DNA of 64,000 nucleotides, taken from Dyella sp. OK004 (GTDB lineage: Bacteria > Pseudomonadota > Gammaproteobacteria > Xanthomonadales > Rhodanobacteraceae). Numbering within the stretch: the stretch's first letter is position 1; each line of letters starts with the position of its first letter. Of this stretch, positions 61,379 through 64,000 are shown piece after piece. The notes under the pieces were generated by a model. It saw only the letters and a program-made list of their open reading frames with translations, had not been told where the DNA came from and ran no database searches. The stretch spans positions 1,445,469 through 1,509,468 of the forward strand of contig NZ_FOZI01000001.1 of the NCBI RefSeq assembly GCF_900114495.1, given 5' to 3'. Made by a program: the position numbers and the translations under genes.

Positions 61379-62774
61379 CGAGCCCATGTCTCATGACATC
61401 TGGATCGCCGACGATGACCGCGGCGTGCGCTTCGTGCTAGCTGAAGCTTTGCGCGATGCGGGCCTGCCCGTGCGCGAGTTCGGCGATGCGGCCTCGGTGC
61501 GCGACGCGCTGCGCGAATCGCGGCCAGCTTTGCTGGTCACCGACGTGCGTATGCCGGGGGAGGACGGGCTCGCTCTGTTGAATGAGCTGAAGGCGCAGGG
61601 GATCGGCCCGGTGATCGTGATGAGCGCTTTCACCGACGTCGCCACCACCGCGGCGGCGTATCGCGCCAGTGCGGTGGATTATCTGGCAAAGCCGTTTGAT
61701 CTGGATCAGGCCGTCGCCGCCGTGCAGCGCGCGCTGGCAGACGTACCGGCAACGGACGCGCCGATGGCGGCTCCGATGGCACCCACGCATGCGCTGCTGG
61801 GCGAAAGCGCGGCGATGCGCGAAGTATTTCGTCTGATCGGCCGCGTCGCCGCCAGTGATCTCAATGTGCTGATCACCGGCGAGACCGGCACCGGCAAGGA
61901 ACTGGTGGCGCGCGCGCTGCACGAGGAAAGCGCGCGTCGCGACAAGCCTTTCGTCGCCTTGAACACGGCAGCAATTCCCAGCGAGTTGCTGGAGAGCGAG
62001 TTGTTTGGTCACGAAGCTGGCGCGTTCACCGGCGCCACGCGCCGCCACGCTGGCCGCTTCGAGCAGGCCGAGGGCGGCACGCTGTTTCTGGATGAGATCG
62101 GCGACATGCCGCTGGCCTTGCAGACGCGTTTGTTGCGCGTGCTGGCGGGTGGCGAGTTTTATCGGGTGGGTGGGCGCGAGTTGATTCGCGGCAACGTGCG
62201 CATCGTGGCGGCCACCCATCAGGATCTGGATGCGCGCGTGGCTGGCGGACAGTTCCGCGCCGACCTCAAGCATCGCCTGGATGTGGTGCGCATCGAGTTG
62301 CCGGCGCTCAGGCAGCGGCGTAGCGATATTCCGTTGCTGGCACAACACTTCCTTGCAGCGGCGGCGCAGGAACTGAAGTTGCCGCCGAAACGTTTCTCCA
62401 AGGCCGCGCTGAAGGCCATCGCGCAGCGCGATTTTTCCGGCAACGTGCGCGAGCTGGAAAATCTGTGCCGCCGCCTTGCGGTGATTGCGCCGGGTGCGGA
62501 AATTCTTCCGGCGGATCTGGGCAGCGCGACCGCGACGCCAGCGCTCGGCGACTGGACGGATGCGCTGCGCGAATGGGCCACCCAGGCCCTCGCCGATGGC
62601 GAAAGCGATATCCACGACCGCGCCCGCGAAGCGATGGATCACACTTTGTTGCAGGCCGCGCTGGCCGTGCACAGTGGTCATCGGCAGCACGCAGCGATGG
62701 CGCTCGGTGTCGGGCGCAACACATTGACCCGCAAACTGGGCGCCTCGCGTACGCGCCGGCCTTCGAAACCTTGA
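61371..62774 (+). CDS. ntrC: Nitrogen regulator NtrC
   Basis: 467 residues. Receiver domain (about 6-120) with Asp-Asp near the N-terminus and phospho-acceptor in [13 protein letters not shown]; sigma54-activating AAA domain (about 140-375) with Walker A GETGTGKE, the GAFTGA loop and Walker [12 protein letters not shown]-terminal Fis-type HTH (about 420-460). It activates sigma54 promoters such as that of glnA at 48155. Full length and intact. Confidence 0.95.
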   Translation: MSNEPMSHDIWIADDDRGVRFVLAEALRDAGLPVREFGDAASVRDALRESRPALLVTDVRMPGEDGLALLNELKAQGIGPVIVMSAFTDVATTAAAYRASAVDYLAKPFDLDQAVAAVQRALADVPATDAPMAAPMAPTHALLGESAAMREVFRLIGRVAASDLNVLITGETGTGKELVARALHEESARRDKPFVALNTAAIPSELLESELFGHEAGAFTGATRRHAGRFEQAEGGTLFLDEIGDMPLALQTRLLRVLAGGEFYRVGGRELIRGNVRIVAATHQDLDARVAGGQFRADLKHRLDVVRIELPALRQRRSDIPLLAQHFLAAAAQELKLPPKRFSKAALKAIAQRDFSGNVRELENLCRRLAVIAPGAEILPADLGSATATPALGDWTDALREWATQALADGESDIHDRAREAMDHTLLQAALAVHSGHRQHAAMALGVGRNTLTRKLGASRTRRPSKP

Positions 62775-62788
62775 TCCTGGAGTAGGGC

Positions 62789-63238
62789 ATGTCTTTGCTT
62801 GTACGAGTCGCGGAACGTGGCGATATCGCCAACATCGCGGCATGGAACGTCGCGATGGCGTGGGAGACCGAGCAGAAGCGGATCGATCCGGCGCTGCTGG
62901 AGCGCGGCGTGAGCGCAGTGTTCGATGAGCCGCGACGCGGCTTCTATTTAGTTGCCGAACGCGACGGCGTGCCGGTGGGCTGCCTGTTGGTGACGTACGA
63001 ATGGAGCGACTGGCGCTGCGGTGACTTCTGGTGGATCCAGAGTGTGTACGTGGTGGCGGAAGCGCGGCGTAATGGCGTGTTCCGTTACATGTATGAAGCG
63101 GTGGAGCAGCGTGCGCGCGAGGCCAAGGCGGTGGGACTGCGTTTGTATGTGGAAACGGAGAACCAGCGGGCGCAGGGCACATATGCCGGGTTGGGAATGG
63201 AGCGCTGTCACTACTTTATGTATGAGGCGATGTTGTAG
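62789..63238 (+). CDS. GNAT family N-acetyltransferase
   Basis: 149 residues with the GNAT core: VPVGCLLVTYEWSDW (strand pair), WWIQSVYVVAEARRNGVFRYMYEAVEQRA (acetyl-CoA loop, R-x-x-G-variant) and YVETENQRAQGTYAGLGM near the end. The acceptor is unknown. It follows ntrC by 14 bases. The last codon and stop (TTG TAG) are part of a GTAGGAGC palindrome. Confidence 0.88.
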   Translation: MSLLVRVAERGDIANIAAWNVAMAWETEQKRIDPALLERGVSAVFDEPRRGFYLVAERDGVPVGCLLVTYEWSDWRCGDFWWIQSVYVVAEARRNGVFRYMYEAVEQRAREAKAVGLRLYVETENQRAQGTYAGLGMERCHYFMYEAML

Positions 63239-63310
63239 GAGCGCACCCTGTGCGCGATGCTCTTTTAGGTCGTCGCTAAAAAGCTATCGCGCACAGGGTG
63301 CGCTCCTACA
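63234..63310. repeat. GTAGGAGC palindrome, copy E
   Basis: 63234-63258 pairs perfectly over 25 bp with 63286-63310. Its left arm gives the TAG of the GNAT gene (63236-63238) and its right arm, on the minus strand, the TAG of the EAL gene (63308-63306). Confidence 0.92.
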
Positions 63311-64000
63311 GCAACAGTGCGAACTCTTCGGCAGGCATCGGCGCGCCATAAAGAAAGCCTTGCAGCAACGCACAGCCGGCCTGGCGCAGATATTCGGCCT
63401 GCTCCTCGGTTTCCACGCCTTCGGCCACTACGCTCATCTCCAGACTCTGCGCCATGGTGATGATGGCGTCGGCGATGGCGGCACTGTCCGTGTCGGTGGC
63501 GATGTCGCGCACGAAGGTGCGCGGGATCTTGAGTACATCGATGGGGAAGTGTTTCAGATACGACAGGCTGCTGTAGCCGGTGCCGAAGTCGTCGAGTGCC
63601 AGGCTGATGCCGAGCTCCTTGATCCGGTGCATCAGCACACGGCTATGGTCGCCGCCTGACATCACCATGCGCTCGGTCAGTTCCAGCTCGATCAGGCCAG
63701 GCGGCAGCGCGCTCTCATGCAACAGAGTACGCAGGGTTTCGTGGAAGCCTGGCTGCAGGAACTGCGGTGGTGCCACGTTCACGGCGATGGCGACGCTGCG
63801 CCCGCTGCGGTGCCATTCGGCGGCCTGGCGGCAGGCTTCCTGCAGCGCCCATTTGCCGAGCGGACCGATCAGGCCGCTTTCCTCGGCGACGGGTACGAAC
63901 TGGTCGGGGCGATAGACGTCGCGGCCGTCCACTTGCCAGCGCAATAGCGCTTCGGCGCCGACCACGGTGCCGGTGCGCGCGTCGACCTTGGGCTGATAGT
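63306..64000 (-). CDS. EAL domain cyclic di-GMP phosphodiesterase, C-terminal part
   Basis: The gene runs out of the window at 64000, so its N-terminus is missing. The visible 231 residues are an EAL domain: YQPKVD, AEALLRW (EAL), [40 protein letters not shown] and AEGVETEEQ, with the metal-binding acidic residues kept. It should hydrolyse cyclic di-GMP. Upstream sensor or GGDEF domains are likely but not seen. Confidence 0.93.
   Translation of the reverse strand, partial: YQPKVDARTGTVVGAEALLRWQVDGRDVYRPDQFVPVAEESGLIGPLGKWALQEACRQAAEWHRSGRSVAIAVNVAPPQFLQPGFHETLRTLLHESALPPGLIELELTERMVMSGGDHSRVLMHRIKELGISLALDDFGTGYSSLSYLKHFPIDVLKIPRTFVRDIATDTDSAAIADAIITMAQSLEMSVVAEGVETEEQAEYLRQAGCALLQGFLYGAPMPAEEFALLL

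Overview
The window is high-GC gammaproteobacterial DNA of the Xanthomonadales, most likely Rhodanobacteraceae (Dyella, Luteibacter or Frateuria type). This is inferred from protein families, base composition and GTAG-type intergenic palindromes; no rRNA or other phylogenetic marker is present. About 62 protein genes are supported. I saw no tRNA, rRNA, CRISPR array, prophage or insertion sequence.

Layout. 1-10 kb: tail of an MFS transporter, a membrane-anchored patatin, a PA0069-type radical SAM protein, an unrecognised 275-aa protein, an S9 peptidase, a patatin lipoprotein, a 2OG-Fe(II) oxygenase and fbp. 10.3-13.5 kb: a co-directional VOC / DJ-1-like / small ORF / GFA / GST / YafY-WYL regulator set. 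13.5-18.9 kb: lytic transglycosylase, a ParB-like protein overlapping a SulP transporter, DUF885 peptidase. 19.1-20.3 kb: Xre-RES toxin-antitoxin pair with a palindromic operator. 20.4-24.7 kb: OmpW, phhA with a divergent Lrp regulator, and an MFS pump divergent from its likely TetR repressor. 24.9-34 kb: acyltransferase, YheT-like hydrolase, AAA ATPase, sorbosone-dehydrogenase-like protein, PEBP protein, and a small-membrane-protein/AI-2E operon. 33.3-41.2 kb: RND efflux operon (adaptor, pump, outer membrane factor, SDR) with a divergent LysR regulator. 41.3-42.9 kb: hipBA. 43-51.7 kb: serine hydrolase, CadC-like regulator, uppP, glnA with a sigma54 promoter, and a large TPR protein.

Two regions stand out. 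(1) 51.8-57.0 kb is an alkylation-damage repair island on the minus strand: ada, ogt, an alkA-type glycosylase, a stand-alone Ada-type zinc domain protein and three paralogous 2OG-Fe(II) oxygenases of the COG3826 type. A palindrome built from two Ada-box-like half sites lies in front of ada, and a degenerate copy in front of the ogt-alkA unit. The Ada N-domain has lost three of its four zinc cysteines, while the stand-alone zinc protein keeps exactly those three and lacks the fourth. (2) 58.9-60.3 kb looks like a split borosin RiPP system: a tetrapyrrole-methylase-fold peptide N-methyltransferase resembling Shewanella SonM, a 46-aa ORF, and a 98-aa precursor-like protein with a borosin-binding-domain-like N-terminus and an unusual acidic, proline-rich tail. 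A diguanylate cyclase gene starts 11 bases after the precursor.

Regulation visible in the sequence ties several parts together. ntrBC (60.4-62.8 kb) carries NtrC-type sites nearly identical to the one upstream of the sigma54 promoter of glnA. GTAGGAGC palindromes occupy five gene ends and supply the actual stop codons of five unrelated genes.
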